Assembly: GCF_040365225.1 (NCBI RefSeq)
Contig: NZ_AP028055.1
Location: 2,046,001 to 2,110,000 of the forward strand
From: Bacteroides sedimenti
Lineage (GTDB): Bacteria > Bacteroidota > Bacteroidia > Bacteroidales > Bacteroidaceae
Direction of reading: 5' to 3'
DNA: 64,000 bases
Shown here one piece after another: positions 17,889 to 27,207 of this stretch. The notes beneath the pieces were generated by a model that was given only the letters and a program-made list of their open reading frames with translations, searched no databases and was not told where the DNA came from. Within the stretch, counting starts at the first letter, position 1. Every line of letters begins with the position of its first letter. The position numbers and the translations under genes are program-made.

Positions 17889-19322
17889 ATGAAATATAAT
17901 TTCAGAAAACAGATTTGGCTGCTTTTGTTAGCATCTGCAACATTGGTAAGCTGCAATGATTTTATTGATAGACTTCCTGAAAATAGTGTTGAAGCAAGCA
18001 CTGTTGATTATACAAATCTTACCGATATGTACAAACCTGTCTCGGGAGTTTACGCTGTTGCAAACTTGAAATTGTCTTTTTGGGGAGAATTAGGATTAAT
18101 GGTGGTGCGTGGTGATGATGCAAACAAAGGATCAAACCCTAACGACCAGATTGAGTTCCAGTATTGCAAAGAATTCAAGTATGATAAAATACAGAGCTAT
18201 TGGGCTTTAAATTCAAGCTGGGAAGGACTATATAACATAGTTTCAACAGCAAATGCCGCTTTAAACTCACTCGATAAATATGGAGAGAATGCAAAAACTG
18301 ATGCAGATAAAAATAAATTAGCTAAATATAGCGCTGAGATTCGTTTCTTACGTGGCTATGCATTTTATCGCATTACCCAACTATGGGGTGCAGCTCCACT
18401 TTTAATTGATAATCAGCAATTGAATTTAACTAAATCATCGAAGGAAGATGTACATAAGTTTATTCAGTCAGAGATGGACTTTTGTGTTTCTAATCTGCCG
18501 GATGAACGTCCAAATCAGAATGTGAATCCAGGAGCTGTTACAAAATATTCGGCTCTGATGTTGAAAGCAAAGCTAGCACTACTGGATGGAGATTATAATC
18601 TTGTGCTTTCTACCACAGACCAGATCATAAATTCAAATAAGTTTAATCTTTACAGTGATTTTTATCAGTTGTTTAAAATACCTGGAAAACTATCGAATGA
18701 ATCATTATTTGAACTGCAATTTACTGATTTCGGAACTGCAAGTGGTCAATCGGTGACATCGGATGCATGGTTTGCTTTTCAGGGACCTCGTAGTGGTACA
18801 GGCTTTATTCAGGGATGGGGTTTTATGACACCTTCTCAAAGCATTCGTGATTTTCTTACTGCCAGAAATGATAGCGTTCGCGCAAAAACAACATTTATGT
18901 ATACCAATGCATATACACCTTCGGGCGATTGGATTAATCCCGGACAACCAGGTGAGCCAGACTGTTATAATGGTAAGGCATATACGCCTTCTAGCCAGAT
19001 GACACCGGGTAGAACCGACTATGGCATGAATAATAACATCCGTGTATTCAGATATGCAGATGTTTTATTGATGAATGCTGAAGCAAAGGTAAGATTGGGG
19101 CAAAATGGAGATTCTCCTTTGAACTTAGTTCGGCAAAGGGCAAAATTGTCTTCTTTGACAAATGCAACAGTTGATCAAATCCTTGATGAACGTAGAGCAG
19201 AATTTGCAATGGAATGGGGTGATCGTTTCTATGATTTGCTAAGAACAGGGAAATTACCTGCAGGAGCAGAATATTATCCAATCCCTCAAAATCAGATTGA
19301 TTTGAATCCTAATCTGAAATAG
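17889..19322 (+). CDS. SusD/RagB family surface glycan-binding lipoprotein (PUL 1)
   Basis: 477 residues. Signal peptide with lipobox LVSCND (Cys22). The SusD fold shows in its TPR helices (ELRFLRGY-type segment EIRFLRGYAFYRITQLWG) and the C-terminal signature ERRAEFAMEWGDRFYDLLRTG, ending in IPQNQIDLNPNLK. It caps the SusC barrel and binds glycan at the cell surface. Ligand specificity cannot be read from the sequence. Adjacent genes suggest beta-1,2-glucan. A stem-loop directly downstream may reduce read-through into the hydrolase genes. Confidence 0.95.
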   Translation: MKYNFRKQIWLLLLASATLVSCNDFIDRLPENSVEASTVDYTNLTDMYKPVSGVYAVANLKLSFWGELGLMVVRGDDANKGSNPNDQIEFQYCKEFKYDKIQSYWALNSSWEGLYNIVSTANAALNSLDKYGENAKTDADKNKLAKYSAEIRFLRGYAFYRITQLWGAAPLLIDNQQLNLTKSSKEDVHKFIQSEMDFCVSNLPDERPNQNVNPGAVTKYSALMLKAKLALLDGDYNLVLSTTDQIINSNKFNLYSDFYQLFKIPGKLSNESLFELQFTDFGTASGQSVTSDAWFAFQGPRSGTGFIQGWGFMTPSQSIRDFLTARNDSVRAKTTFMYTNAYTPSGDWINPGQPGEPDCYNGKAYTPSSQMTPGRTDYGMNNNIRVFRYADVLLMNAEAKVRLGQNGDSPLNLVRQRAKLSSLTNATVDQILDERRAEFAMEWGDRFYDLLRTGKLPAGAEYYPIPQNQIDLNPNLK

Positions 19323-19334
19323 AGAATTATAATT

Positions 19335-19368
19335 ATACGACGAGGATTGATAATTTGCCTCGTCGTAT
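19335..19368 (+). terminator. Perfect stem-loop between susD and the GH144 gene (possible attenuator)
   Basis: 11-bp perfect stem (ATACGACGAGG / CCTCGTCGTAT), 12-base loop, then GTTTTTC. It has the form of an intrinsic terminator, yet lies inside the PUL with no promoter seen before the next start (19400). A partial terminator giving high susCD and lower hydrolase expression is the simplest reading. Confidence 0.7.
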
Positions 19369-19399
19369 GTTTTTCTACTAATTTATTAATATAAGACTC

Positions 19400-20767
19400 G
19401 TGAATATAAAAAAACTTCAGGTTGTCATCCTACTGTTATTCTTAAGTGAGCAACTCTTTTGCAGCTGTGCCAGCTCAGTGAGTGATCCGAATACTACTTT
19501 AAAGGGCAATCGTCAGTCATCATTCCAATCGGATAGTGTTTTTTTAGATTACATTCAAAAAGCTCATATCAATTACTTATGGAAAGGTGCTGAACCTATC
19601 TCGGGGATGGCTCCAGAGCGAATTCATCTTGATGGTGTATATCCTTTAAATGATCAAAATGTAGTAACAACAGGAGGGAGTGGTTTTGGCATAGCTGGTT
19701 TGCTAGTAGGAATTGATCGTGGATTTATTCCTCGTCATGCAGGTGTATTGCATCTTACCAAAATAGTCGATTTCCTTGCAAAAGCAGATCGCTTTCATGG
19801 CATGTGGCCTCACTGGATATATGGCAATACAGGAAAAGTTAAACCATTTGGTCAGAAAGATGATGGAGGAGATCTAGTTGAGAGTTCTTTTTTAATGGAA
19901 GGACTGCTTTGCGTAAGACAATATTTTAGAAATGGAAATACTGAAGAGAAACAGCTTGCCGAGAAAATTGATGTTATTTGGAGGCAAATGGAGTATAATT
20001 GGTACTTACATGATCAAAATGTTCTTTATTGGCATTGGTCTCCCAATTATGGCTGGGAAATGAATTTCCCTTTACAAGGATACAATGAATGTCTGATAGC
20101 TTACATTCTTGGAGCCTCATCTCCAACATATCCCATTCCAGCTTCAGCTTATCATGAAGGATGGGCCAGGAACGGAGGTATCGTAAGTAATGCTGCACCG
20201 TATGGAATACCGCTCGAAGTGAAACACAATGGAGCCGAACAGTATGGCGGCCCTCTTTTTTGGGCACATTATTCCTATATTGGTTTAAACCCGAAGGGTT
20301 TGAAAGATCAATATACTGATTACTGGAATGTTACTCGTAACCATGCTCTGACTAATTATATGTATTGTGTGGCTAACCCCAAATCATTTAAGGGATACTC
20401 AGATTCCTGCTGGGGACTAACTGCTAGTTATTCAGTTACAGGTTATGAAGCACATATGCCTATGAATAATGATAAAGGAGTAATTACACCTACAGCTGCA
20501 CTTTCGAGTTTTCCATATACGCCGGAAGAGTCAATGCGTGCGCTGAAATATTTTTATTTCCAGTTAGGTGATAAATTATGGGGGCAATATGGCTTTTTTG
20601 ATGCATTTAGTATTGGTGAAAACTGGTATCCAAAGCGCTATCTGGCCATTGATCAATGCACTATAGCACCAATGATTGAAAATTATAGAAGTGGTTTACT
20701 ATGGAAACTCTTTATGAGTTGTCCGGAAGTGCAGGATGGACTAAAAAAATTAGGTTTTAATTATTGA
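19400..20767 (+). CDS. GH144-type glycoside hydrolase (glycoamylase-like domain), beta-1,2-glucan active candidate
   Basis: 455 residues, GTG start. The N-terminal signal peptide ends in a Cys-rich lipobox-like stretch (LFCSCAS). The rest is an (alpha/alpha)6-type glycoamylase domain (PF10091) with GGSGFGIAGLLVGIDRGF, GMWPHWIYGNTGKV, DDGGDLVESSFLMEGL, NYGWEMNFPLQGYNECL and CWGLTASYSVTGYEAHMP. Characterised GH144 members act on beta-1,2-glucan, either as endo enzymes or, in Parabacteroides distasonis, releasing sophorose. A likely lipoprotein of the outer membrane or periplasm that cuts beta-1,2-gluco-oligosaccharides before the GH3 enzyme. Exo or endo mode cannot be decided here. Confidence 0.85.
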   Translation: MNIKKLQVVILLLFLSEQLFCSCASSVSDPNTTLKGNRQSSFQSDSVFLDYIQKAHINYLWKGAEPISGMAPERIHLDGVYPLNDQNVVTTGGSGFGIAGLLVGIDRGFIPRHAGVLHLTKIVDFLAKADRFHGMWPHWIYGNTGKVKPFGQKDDGGDLVESSFLMEGLLCVRQYFRNGNTEEKQLAEKIDVIWRQMEYNWYLHDQNVLYWHWSPNYGWEMNFPLQGYNECLIAYILGASSPTYPIPASAYHEGWARNGGIVSNAAPYGIPLEVKHNGAEQYGGPLFWAHYSYIGLNPKGLKDQYTDYWNVTRNHALTNYMYCVANPKSFKGYSDSCWGLTASYSVTGYEAHMPMNNDKGVITPTAALSSFPYTPEESMRALKYFYFQLGDKLWGQYGFFDAFSIGENWYPKRYLAIDQCTIAPMIENYRSGLLWKLFMSCPEVQDGLKKLGFNY

Positions 20768-20779
20768 TATACTTAAGGT

Positions 20780-23053
20780 ATGAAGAGAATATTTTTTGTA
20801 ATAGCATGCTTATCTGTATTGTCTCTTTCAGCGGCAATTAAGCCGACTGAAGCAAGATGGAAAAGTTTTAGTGGTGATAAGCACATTGAATACAGAGTTG
20901 ATTCGTTACTAAAGTTGATGACTCTGGATGAAAAGATTGGTCAGATGACTCAGTTCTCATGTAATTGGGGAATAACAGGTCCGGTTATGGCAGATGATTT
21001 TATGCCATATCTAAAACAGGGACTAGTTGGAAGTGTCTTTAATGCTTCTAAGGTTAATGGAGTGCGCCAGTTACAAAAAATGGCAATTGAATCATCAAGA
21101 TTACATATCCCTATTTTATTTGGACTTGATGTAATTCATGGTTATAATACTATTTTCCCGATACCGCTGGCAGAAGCGTGTTCCTGGAACCTGAACCTAA
21201 TGAAACAAACGGCTGCGATTGCTGCACAGGAAGCTGCTTCTGATGGTATCAACTGGACATTTGCCCCGATGGTTGATATTGCGCGTGATGCCCGTTGGGG
21301 ACGTGTGATGGAAGGTGCAGGTGAAGATCCGTATTTAGGAAGTTTAATAGCTAAAGCTCGTGTAGAAGGATTTCAGGGAGGTAAAGACTGGCGCTCATTG
21401 CGCAATCTGAATACAGTACTAGCTTGCTGTAAGCATTTCGCAGCTTATGGGGCAGCAGAATCAGGTAAAGATTATAACTCAGCCGAGCTTTCAGAAAATA
21501 CATTAAGAAACTTTTATTTACCCCCTTACGAAGCAGCACAAAAAGCAGGAGTAGCTACTTATATGGCCTCGTTTAATGAAATTGGAGGAGTACCAAGTAC
21601 TGCCAGTCATTTTCTTATGACGGATATTTTGCGTAAAGAATGGGGATTTAAAGGCTTTGTTGTAACAGACTATACCGGAATTAATGAGCTGGTTGCTCAT
21701 GGCGTTGCCAAAGACGAGAAACAAGCTGGTGAACTGGCAGTAAATGCTGGTATCGACATGGATATGACAGGCGCCGTATTTATTAAATATATGAAAAAAT
21801 CGGTTGCTGAAGGTAAGGTATCAATAGCAACAATTGACAATGCGGTTCGCCACATTCTTGAAATGAAATTTATTCTTGGATTATTTGACGATCCTTTCCG
21901 TTACTTAGATGAACAACGTTCAAAAGATACACAGATGCGTCCTGCATTTATGGAAACAGCGCGCCAGACTTCAGCACAATCTATTGTATTATTGAAAAAT
22001 GACAAAGATGTTTTTCCGATAGACAAAGAAAAAGCTCTTACCGTTGCATTAATAGGTCCCTTCGTAAAAGATAGAATTAACCTGAATGGTGAATGGGCTG
22101 GCCTTGGAGACCGCAACAAAAGTGTATCTCTTTTTGATGCCTTACTAGAGAAATATAAGGGCACAGCTATAAAATTTATCGATGCAGAAGGCTGTAACAT
22201 AACAGATACTGATCAGAATAAAATTACTGCAGCTGTGGAGACCGCTTCTAAGGCAGATGTAGTACTTGCTGTTATGGGTGAAGACTATAATTGGTCGGGG
22301 GAAGCTGCTTCACGATCTAATATACAGTTACCGGAAGCTCAGATAGAAGTGTTGAAAGCTCTTAAAAAGACCGGTAAACCTATAGGATTGATCGTCATGA
22401 GCGGACGTCCTCTTGATCTTTCTTGGGAAGATCAAAATATGGATGCTATCATGGAAGCCTGGTTCCTTGGTACACAATCTGGCAATGGATTGGCTGATGT
22501 TATTTCTGGCGATTATAACCCTTCTGGCCGATTGGTAATGTCTTTTCCAAGAAGTGTTGGTCAGTTACCAATATACTATAATCATAAAAATACAGGACGT
22601 CCTCTTTCATCACAACACCCTGATGAAGATTACAAATCAAAATATATCGATTCACCAAATTCACCACTCTATCCTTTCGGTTTCGGATTGAGCTATACTA
22701 CTTTTCATATTGACAATGTAAAATTGAATAAACCAGTAATAACCATGAATGATAAACTTGTTGTTACAGCTGATGTACAAAATACAGGTAAAAGGGATGG
22801 TGAGAGTGTTGTTCAGCTTTATGTTCGCGATTTAGTAGGAAGCGTAACTCGCCCGGTTAAAGAACTTAAAGGATTTGTCAAAGTAGCATTAAAAGCCGGA
22901 GAAAAAAAGCAAGTTAGCTTCACAATTACTACAGATGATTTGGCCTTCTATGGATTAGATATGAAAAAGAAAGCTGAACCAGGTGATTTCAAACTGTGGA
23001 TTGGACAAAGCTCGGCAGACGAATCAAACGAGGCATCATTTACTTTGAAATAA
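20780..23053 (+). CDS. GH3 beta-glucosidase (BglX-like)
   Basis: 757 residues with a signal peptide (about 1-20). An N-terminal TIM-barrel has KHFAAYGAAESGKDYN and the nucleophile Asp297 in FVVTDYTGINELV. An alpha/beta sandwich carries the likely acid/base Glu508 in NWSGEAASR, followed by a C-terminal Fn3-like domain (about 660-757). It hydrolyses terminal beta-glucose from oligosaccharides in the periplasm. A Bacteroides thetaiotaomicron GH3 that prefers sophorose lies near a GH144 gene, which supports beta-1,2 specificity here. It starts 12 bases after the GH144 gene. Confidence 0.92.
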   Translation: MKRIFFVIACLSVLSLSAAIKPTEARWKSFSGDKHIEYRVDSLLKLMTLDEKIGQMTQFSCNWGITGPVMADDFMPYLKQGLVGSVFNASKVNGVRQLQKMAIESSRLHIPILFGLDVIHGYNTIFPIPLAEACSWNLNLMKQTAAIAAQEAASDGINWTFAPMVDIARDARWGRVMEGAGEDPYLGSLIAKARVEGFQGGKDWRSLRNLNTVLACCKHFAAYGAAESGKDYNSAELSENTLRNFYLPPYEAAQKAGVATYMASFNEIGGVPSTASHFLMTDILRKEWGFKGFVVTDYTGINELVAHGVAKDEKQAGELAVNAGIDMDMTGAVFIKYMKKSVAEGKVSIATIDNAVRHILEMKFILGLFDDPFRYLDEQRSKDTQMRPAFMETARQTSAQSIVLLKNDKDVFPIDKEKALTVALIGPFVKDRINLNGEWAGLGDRNKSVSLFDALLEKYKGTAIKFIDAEGCNITDTDQNKITAAVETASKADVVLAVMGEDYNWSGEAASRSNIQLPEAQIEVLKALKKTGKPIGLIVMSGRPLDLSWEDQNMDAIMEAWFLGTQSGNGLADVISGDYNPSGRLVMSFPRSVGQLPIYYNHKNTGRPLSSQHPDEDYKSKYIDSPNSPLYPFGFGLSYTTFHIDNVKLNKPVITMNDKLVVTADVQNTGKRDGESVVQLYVRDLVGSVTRPVKELKGFVKVALKAGEKKQVSFTITTDDLAFYGLDMKKKAEPGDFKLWIGQSSADESNEASFTLK

Positions 23054-23059
23054 AAAAGA

Positions 23060-24790
23060 ATGAAGAATATTTTAGTCAATTTATATCTCATTTTTGGTGC
23101 ATGTGCAGGCATTATGTCTGTGCATGCTCAGGAAATGCAGATGAAAACATTCTGCAATCCTTTGAATATAGATTATACATACATGATTTATAATTCTGAT
23201 CGGGACATCTCATATCGGTCGGGAGCAGATCCTGCTGTGGTTGAGTTCAGAGGAGAATATTATATGTTTGTTACCCGTTCCAACGGATATTGGCACTCAT
23301 TTGATTTATTGAAATGGGATTTTATTACTCCGAAACGTTGGTATTTTCAAGGATGTAATGCCCCGGCTGCTCACAATTACAAAGACTCTGTGCTTTATGT
23401 AACTGGGGATCCTTCGGGTTCAATGAGTATACTCTATACTGATAATCCGAAAAAGGGGGATTGGAAAGCAACTCCTGCCATCTTGAATGACTTGCAGGAC
23501 CCTGATTTATTTATAGATGATGACGGTAGTGCTTACATGTTTTGGGGGTCTTCTAATCTTTATCCTATCCGGGGTATGAAGTTGAATAAGAATAAACGAT
23601 TTTTGCCTGTGGGTAAAGTAGATACTTTATTCAATAAAAACATGGAACTACATGGATGGGAACGTTTTGGTGAGAATAATTCTGATACAAAGATTGCGGG
23701 ATATATCGAGGGACCATGGTTAACGAAACACAACAATAAATACTACATGCAATATGCTGCTCCGGGAACAGAATTTAATGTATATGCGGATGGTGTTTAT
23801 GTAGCTGATTCCCCAATGGGTCCTTACAAATATGCACCTAATAATCCAATTTGTTTCAAACCGGGAGGATTTATGAATGGAGCCGGACACGGAAGCACGG
23901 TAAAAGGACCGGGTGGAAATTACTGGCATTTTGCTTCAATGTCTCTCTCATCGAATGTGAACTGGGAACGAAGACTCTGTATGTTTCCTCTGTTTTTTGA
24001 TAAGGACGGACTTATGTATACAGATGCCGATTTTGGTGACTATCCTCATTATTCGCCTACAGAACCGGGTAAAGCCGGAAAGTTTACCGGATGGATGTTG
24101 CTATCTTACAATAAACGGGCATCAGCTTCTTCGCAAATAGAAACTCACGAAGCTGCAAAAGTAACTGACGAGAATGTAAAGTCTTTCTGGCTGGCAGAAA
24201 ACAATGATGATAAACAGTGGCTGCAGATTGATCTGTTAAACCCAGGAAAAGTGTACGCACTTCAGATAAACTACTTTGATTATAAATCAAATCTTTATGG
24301 CCGAGTGCCGGGTATGCGTCACAGGTATATAATTGAAGGTTCTTTGGATGGTAAAACGTGGAATGTATTGGTAGATAAAAGCAAAAGTTTCAGAGATACT
24401 CCAAATGATTATGTAGAATTGACCACACCTTCGACGGTTCGTTATATCCGTTATCGCAACATAGAGGTACCGATGACTAATCTTGCCATATCCGATATTC
24501 GTGTTTTTGGCATAGGAGAAGGAAAAATACCCGATCCTGTTAAGAACTTGAAGGTAGAAAGATTGGCCGATCAGCGGGATGCAATTATACGATGGGATAA
24601 ACAGAAAAATGTTCAGGGATATAATGTACGGTGGGGTATCGCACCCGATAAATTATACAACTCATGGTTGGTATATGATAAGAACGAATTGCAGTTAAAA
24701 TGCTTAAACGTAGGTCAGAAATACTACTTTACAGTGCAAGCTTTTAATGAAAATGGTGTGTCCGAGTCAACAAAAGTGACTAAGGAATAA
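23060..24790 (+). CDS. GH43-like five-bladed propeller protein with F5/8C and Fn3 modules
   Basis: 576 residues with a signal peptide. The GH43-type propeller (about 30-345) holds the expected acidic triad: Asp57 in SGADPAVVEF, Asp147 in LQDPDLFIDDDG and Glu217 in YIEGPWL. Next comes an F5/8 type C (CBM32-like) domain (about 350-485, KQWLQIDL, RYIRYRNIEV) and a Fn3-like domain (about 490-576). GH43 enzymes usually act on arabino- or xylo-configured sugars, so its role in a presumed beta-1,2-glucan locus is unclear. It might remove a side-chain or act on an unexpected linkage. It is the last gene of the PUL, 6 bases after the GH3 gene. Confidence 0.85.
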   Translation: MKNILVNLYLIFGACAGIMSVHAQEMQMKTFCNPLNIDYTYMIYNSDRDISYRSGADPAVVEFRGEYYMFVTRSNGYWHSFDLLKWDFITPKRWYFQGCNAPAAHNYKDSVLYVTGDPSGSMSILYTDNPKKGDWKATPAILNDLQDPDLFIDDDGSAYMFWGSSNLYPIRGMKLNKNKRFLPVGKVDTLFNKNMELHGWERFGENNSDTKIAGYIEGPWLTKHNNKYYMQYAAPGTEFNVYADGVYVADSPMGPYKYAPNNPICFKPGGFMNGAGHGSTVKGPGGNYWHFASMSLSSNVNWERRLCMFPLFFDKDGLMYTDADFGDYPHYSPTEPGKAGKFTGWMLLSYNKRASASSQIETHEAAKVTDENVKSFWLAENNDDKQWLQIDLLNPGKVYALQINYFDYKSNLYGRVPGMRHRYIIEGSLDGKTWNVLVDKSKSFRDTPNDYVELTTPSTVRYIRYRNIEVPMTNLAISDIRVFGIGEGKIPDPVKNLKVERLADQRDAIIRWDKQKNVQGYNVRWGIAPDKLYNSWLVYDKNELQLKCLNVGQKYYFTVQAFNENGVSESTKVTKE

Positions 24791-24866
24791 GAGCTTTATT
24801 GGGGCTCATTGGTAGCTTTCGATATATTAAAACGATATCTCTAATTATGAAAGAGATGCATATAAC

Positions 24867-24895
24867 AAAGGGAGTAGCTTGTGGCTACTCCCTTT
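24867..24895. terminator. Bidirectional terminator between the two PULs
   Basis: Perfect 12-bp stem AAAGGGAGTAGC / GCTACTCCCTTT with a 5-base loop. It lies between the converging GH43-like gene (+) and the GLUG/T9SS protein gene (-). Confidence 0.85.
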
Positions 24896-24926
24896 CTCAC
24901 CGAAAACTAAAAGCTAATTTAATTTT

Positions 24927-27161
24927 CTATCTTTTAATAATTCGTACTACTGTATCACCTACGTTTGTAGTTACTTTTACGAAGTAATTACCCGATGGTA
25001 AACCTTTTACAGGCACACTAGATTGATTATCTCTTATAACCAGTCTACCTGTGATATCATAAATCAAGACTTGTTTTATGGAGTTTTCTGTATTAATATT
25101 TAAAACCTCTGTTACAGGGTTAGGGTAAATACTTAATTTAATGGAATTAGACAAGTCAATACCTGTTCCGGAGTTACTTACCATATACCAAAGAACTGGA
25201 TATTGTCCAGCCAAAATACTCCATGGATTGTTTTCAGTTGTTCCAAATGAATATCCTATAGCTGAATAAGTAGATTTTGTTTGCAACTGCTCAACTGTCT
25301 GGGTAAGACCATCTTTTGTATCCAGGCCTGAATTGAGAACATGATTTGTACCTTCAAAAGTGACTTCTTCACTTGTTAGGTTATTTTGTAAAGTTCCTGG
25401 ATTAAATGTCCCTACTATTGCGTTATAGTGCTCCTCCCCTGACCAGGCATTTGCACGGGTGATAGTAGATTTTAATAGCACAAGGCTAGAAAATAAATTT
25501 GTAGGAGTAGTTGATGTTCCATCATCACCAGAATAGCCAATAACACCACCTGCACGCATGTGAGAACTAACCGAGCCTCCTACAATACAACGCTGAATAA
25601 CAGTTTTATCATAAGCCTGACCGATAAGACCTCCTAAAGCAGCAAAAGCCTCGCCGACATTTACATTAATATAACAATCCGAAATAGTACCACCATTAGC
25701 TGTAGTTAATCCAACCATACCTCCTATGAAGGTTAAACCTGTTGCCTTTGCTGTAATAGATGAATTAGTGATTGCACAGTTACTGATAGTACCTCCATCT
25801 AACTTACCAACCAAAATACCACTTTCGTGACCTGCAGTCAAAGTAGCATTGTCAATCCATAAATTCTTAATAGTTCCACCTGCGACAACACTGAAGAGTG
25901 CAATATTTTTATCCAATGAACCTGCAGGAATATTTATATTAGATATCTTTTTCCCATTACCATTAAATGTTCCGGTAAAGTTACCAGCTACAGGTGTCCA
26001 ATCTGTACCAGCAAAATCAATATCATTCATTAATTTGAAATTACTGCCCATAAAACTTCTAACATTTTCTAATTCAGCCTTATTCGTTATCTGATAAGGA
26101 TCAGCAGTACTCCCATCACCTGCTGCAAAATTTGATTTTACTATTGTGTACCAAAGATCTGGATAACCCGAGATACTATTCATACTCCAAGGTGTCTCTT
26201 CTGCAGAACCAAATTTGTAGTCGATTGCTTCATATGTTGATTGAAGTTTTAAATCCTCTACTGTTTTAGTTAGTCCATCTTTCGTATCCAAACCTGAGTT
26301 TACAATATGGTTTGTTCCAACAAAAGAGACTTCTTCACTAGCAAGATTATTACTCAACACACCTGGATTAAATGTTCCGACAATACAATTAAAGTGATCT
26401 TCTCCTGACCAAGTTACAGTTCTATTTATTGTCGTTTTTAACAACACTGAATTAGAAAAAGTATTGGCTGGCGTTAAAACACTGTCATCATCTCCGCTAT
26501 ATCCAATTAATCCACCACCACGTCCAGCTGCAGACACACTACCAGTATATATGCAACGTTGAATAACAGTTTTGTCTTTAGCCTGTCCAATTATACCACC
26601 ACCACCAAAGAAAGCAGTCACACTTCCATCAGCAAAACAGTCTGTAACTGTACTTAATTCAGTATTGAATGTGCTGCCTATAATTGCACCAATAAAGTTA
26701 CTACCTCCAATGGTTCCTGACACCCTACAATTCATTACGACTCCGTCATTTAGTTGTCCGATTAATCCTCCAGTATTGTCACTCCCGGTTATGTTTACAG
26801 AATGTAACCATACATTTTTTATAGTTCCATTTTCGACAACACTAAAAAAACCAGAATAAGCAGCTCCGTTAGATATTGTCATATTAGAAATCCTTTTTCC
26901 ATTCCCGTTAAATGTACCACTAAAAGGAGTAGATTGAGTACCAATAGGTGTCCAATCAGCACCAGCTAAATCAATATCTGCTGTTACAATAAAATTACTG
27001 GACAAATAGTTTTGTACAGCCTCCAAACCTGCTCTGTTGTTAATTTGATAAGGATTTGAAACTGTTCCATCACCACCTAAAAATTGAGCAAAAGTAATTT
27101 GACAAGAAAACAGCGCTACTAAAAGCACAAATGTTTTCAAAAAGAGTTTGTTGTTTTTCAT
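24927..27161 (-). CDS. Secreted duplicated GLUG-type beta-helix protein with T9SS type A sorting domain
   Basis: 744 residues: signal peptide (1-25), two homologous halves (about 29-344 and 347-664) and a C-terminal domain (about 671-744). Each half starts with a DGTVSNPYQI / DGSTADPYQI segment, has an FNGNGK[RK]ISN motif and GLUG-like GGLIGQ/GMVGL repeats, and carries the shared block DKTVIQRCI...GYSGDD. The tail has the T9SS type A hallmarks SIYPNPVTEVLNI, IYDITGRLV, LPSGNYFVKV and ends RIIKR. This suggests a surface beta-helix adhesin or glycan-binding protein exported by T9SS. It is the last gene of PUL 2, 46 bases after the 613-residue lipoprotein gene. No catalytic motif is apparent. 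Confidence 0.85.
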   Translation of the reverse strand: MKNNKLFLKTFVLLVALFSCQITFAQFLGGDGTVSNPYQINNRAGLEAVQNYLSSNFIVTADIDLAGADWTPIGTQSTPFSGTFNGNGKRISNMTISNGAAYSGFFSVVENGTIKNVWLHSVNITGSDNTGGLIGQLNDGVVMNCRVSGTIGGSNFIGAIIGSTFNTELSTVTDCFADGSVTAFFGGGGIIGQAKDKTVIQRCIYTGSVSAAGRGGGLIGYSGDDDSVLTPANTFSNSVLLKTTINRTVTWSGEDHFNCIVGTFNPGVLSNNLASEEVSFVGTNHIVNSGLDTKDGLTKTVEDLKLQSTYEAIDYKFGSAEETPWSMNSISGYPDLWYTIVKSNFAAGDGSTADPYQITNKAELENVRSFMGSNFKLMNDIDFAGTDWTPVAGNFTGTFNGNGKKISNINIPAGSLDKNIALFSVVAGGTIKNLWIDNATLTAGHESGILVGKLDGGTISNCAITNSSITAKATGLTFIGGMVGLTTANGGTISDCYINVNVGEAFAALGGLIGQAYDKTVIQRCIVGGSVSSHMRAGGVIGYSGDDGTSTTPTNLFSSLVLLKSTITRANAWSGEEHYNAIVGTFNPGTLQNNLTSEEVTFEGTNHVLNSGLDTKDGLTQTVEQLQTKSTYSAIGYSFGTTENNPWSILAGQYPVLWYMVSNSGTGIDLSNSIKLSIYPNPVTEVLNINTENSIKQVLIYDITGRLVIRDNQSSVPVKGLPSGNYFVKVTTNVGDTVVRIIKR

Positions 27162-27207
27162 AATATTTACTCTTAACTTGTTATTATTAAGTTCATAAAC
27201 CCTAAGA

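Noticed and set aside
24799..24987. 62-codon ORF between the two PULs
   Set aside because: Covers the bidirectional terminator and the end of the GLUG gene; not coding.
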